A stretch of 64,000 nt of DNA. Origin: Polynucleobacter sp. MWH-UH25E (GTDB lineage Bacteria > Pseudomonadota > Gammaproteobacteria > Burkholderiales > Burkholderiaceae). The DNA is taken from positions 1,604,968 to 1,668,967 of the forward strand of contig NZ_CP061286.1 of assembly GCF_018687095.1 (NCBI RefSeq), in the 5' to 3' direction. Of this stretch, positions 62,658 through 64,000 are shown piece by piece. A model generated the notes under the pieces. The model saw nothing but the letters and a program-made list of their open reading frames with translations, searched no databases and had not been told where the DNA came from. Numbering within the stretch: position 1 is the stretch's first letter; the number at the start of each line of letters is the position of its first letter. Made by a program: the position numbers and the translations under genes.

Positions 62658-64000
62658 TTAGCCGAGAACAGCTGGGGCTTGATCAAGAACAACTCCCACA
62701 ATAGGCACCTCTGGAACGGGTACGGGCACCTCAGGCGTGGCGACTGGAGTTACATTGAAACTAACATCATGCACAATGCCAACAGTACCGTCAAGTTTAG
62801 TAAAAATGGTCTGTCCATGAATCACAACATCGCCATTAGCTGCAGTAGAAGCGTTAGAATCCGATACAACATTAATGCTAGCAATTCCAATCTCAGCTAG
62901 AGACTTAACCTCCCCTGCATCAGCAATTCCATCGCCGTTAGAATCATTCCAAACTCCGAAGCTTGAGAATTCCGCATCCTCAGAATTTAGAACGCCATCT
63001 TTATTTACATCATATACCTTTGCCAATCCTTGAAGATCAGTCTCGCCCAGTAGAGTAGAGAAGGAGATATTCAATGAACCATCAGTATTCAAGTAAGCTA
63101 AGAAGCCATCATTTGCCGAAATCCAAGGAGATATCACAGCCCCATTTCCAAAGTCATAGATCACACCTGGGTTGGATTCGATATAAGAAATACCATCACC
63201 ACTTAAGTCTAATACTATAGGATCGCTACTGGAAGAAGGTTTTTTAATGGCTATCGTTACTAAGTTATTTGCATCATTTCCGTCCTGGTTAAAGTTACCT
63301 GCAGCATCACTAAATTTATTGCTTGTAACGCTTACGCTACCGCTATGATCCGCATTGAAGTTATCGGGATTAAACTTTGCAGTATATCTCGTCGAAGACG
63401 ATTTACTCCAGCTACTCAGCGTGCCAGAAGTTACAGAAACATCGCTAGAAATGAAATCACTAGATGCTTCAGATAATGTGAAAGTTAACTGAATCTGACC
63501 ACTAGATAATTGTAGTTTATCCGCTGTAATCGCAATCGTTGGACGAACAGTATCAACAGTCATGGATACTGTGTTGTTACTGTCGCTACCATCATTATTA
63601 AAGTTACCTGCTGCATCGCTAAATTTACTACTTGCAACGCTAACACTTGCACTGGTCGTGCTGTTAGATGTGGGTGTAAAGTCTGCTGTATAGCTAGTAC
63701 CGCTACCAGCAAAGTTACTCAAAGTACCCCCACTATAAGACACATCAGCGCTTGTGAAGTCTGATGACGACTCAGACAAGGTAAATGTTAGGTGAGCCAC
63801 ATCACCTGCTTTAAGTGCAGAGACATCACTAGCAATCGCAATCGTTGGTGGCGTGGTATCCAAGATAGTATTAACAGTCATGGATACTGTGTTGTTACTG
63901 TCGCTACCATCATTATTAAAGTTACCTGCTGCATCGCTAAATTTACTACTTGCAACGCTAACACTTGCACTGGTCGTGCTGTTAGATGTGGGTGTAAAGT
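62658..64000 (-). CDS. C-terminal end of Ig-like repeat adhesin secreted by type I system (partial)
   Basis: The open frame runs off the window edge; at least 447 residues are visible. The protein consists of Ig-like bacterial repeats of about 106 residues each ending in SKFSDAAGNFNNDGSDSNN, followed by a C-terminal region with calcium-binding-type loops (DLSGDGISYIE, DVNKDGVLNSED, DSNGDGIADAGE) and a hydrophobic tail. The domain order is like the end of RTX/BapA-type adhesins, with the secretion signal at the very C-terminus. No RTX nonapeptides are seen. The type I exporter genes directly downstream support secretion. The first full Ig repeat and the partial one at the edge are identical over 128 bases. 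Confidence 0.85.
   Translation of the reverse strand, partial: FTPTSNSTTSASVSVASSKFSDAAGNFNNDGSDSNNTVSMTVNTILDTTPPTIAIASDVSALKAGDVAHLTFTLSESSSDFTSADVSYSGGTLSNFAGSGTSYTADFTPTSNSTTSASVSVASSKFSDAAGNFNNDGSDSNNTVSMTVDTVRPTIAITADKLQLSSGQIQLTFTLSEASSDFISSDVSVTSGTLSSWSKSSSTRYTAKFNPDNFNADHSGSVSVTSNKFSDAAGNFNQDGNDANNLVTIAIKKPSSSSDPIVLDLSGDGISYIESNPGVIYDFGNGAVISPWISANDGFLAYLNTDGSLNISFSTLLGETDLQGLAKVYDVNKDGVLNSEDAEFSSFGVWNDSNGDGIADAGEVKSLAEIGIASINVVSDSNASTAANGDVVIHGQTIFTKLDGTVGIVHDVSFNVTPVATPEVPVPVPEVPIVGVVLDQAPAVLG
63555..64000. repeat. Tandem 318-bp repeat units in the adhesin gene
   Basis: The bases 63555-63682 are identical to 63873-64000, giving a period of 318 bases (106 codons), with no frame interruption. 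The unit before these, around 63250-63554, is a diverged copy. Identity at the edge means the number of further units cannot be told from this window. Confidence 0.9.

Overview
The window looks like a chromosomal segment of a freshwater betaproteobacterium of the Burkholderiaceae, most probably Polynucleobacter. This rests on gene order (rpoZ-gmk-yicC facing rph-rdgB-hemW, greB next to a bifunctional (p)ppGpp synthetase/hydrolase, ilvBN followed by the first codons of ilvC), orphan Bug/TctC receptors, small intergenic gaps and a modest G+C content. The assignment is inference from content; no marker gene was compared.

Layout. 1-23.4 kb is mostly core metabolism: branched-chain amino acid synthesis (ilvBN), a sigma factor/DUF3619/DUF3106/RDD operon, an FtsX-type permease, an unusual SDR, a TctC receptor, a complete Mla-type lipid transport operon (STAS-MlaE, MlaF, MlaD, lipoprotein), tRNA-Arg(ACG), greB, spoT/relA, rpoZ, gmk, yicC, rph, rdgB, hemW, and an enoyl-CoA hydratase/TctC/CaiB group. 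23.4-29.9 kb is an accessory patch: an alkylsulfatase pseudogene with three lesions, an orphan outer-membrane barrel, a GAF regulator, and a Fic protein with an AbiEi-like N-terminus flanked by two triplets of an 8-bp box, ending at tRNA-Ser(UGA). 29.9-35.8 kb carries an LhgO-like oxidase, pgi, a phosphomannomutase and a substrate-binding-protein/TRIC-channel fusion.

35.8-56.3 kb is a type IV pilus locus, almost all on the minus strand: major pilin, a terminator, then minor pilins, PilD, PilT, PilW/V/X/FimT-like proteins, PilY1, a PilM-PilN fusion, a PilO-PilP fusion, a lipoprotein secretin, PilB, PilC, a lytic transglycosylase and an MscS-type channel with a cyclic-nucleotide-binding domain. 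Two PilZ proteins flank a LuxR-type regulator whose receiver has Glu in place of the phosphoacceptor Asp.

56.3-58.2 kb is an AbiE-type toxin-antitoxin module preceded by a hairpin-rich repeat that also occurs upstream of the Fic gene. 58.2-64 kb is a type I secretion operon (TolC, HlyD, ABC exporter) preceded by the C-terminal end of a large Ig-like repeat adhesin that runs off the window. Pilus, PilZ proteins and adhesin together suggest a surface-attachment region. The most unusual items are the Fic locus with its symmetric boxes, the repeat shared by both toxin-antitoxin-like loci, the channel fusion and the compacted PilMN/PilOP assembly platform.
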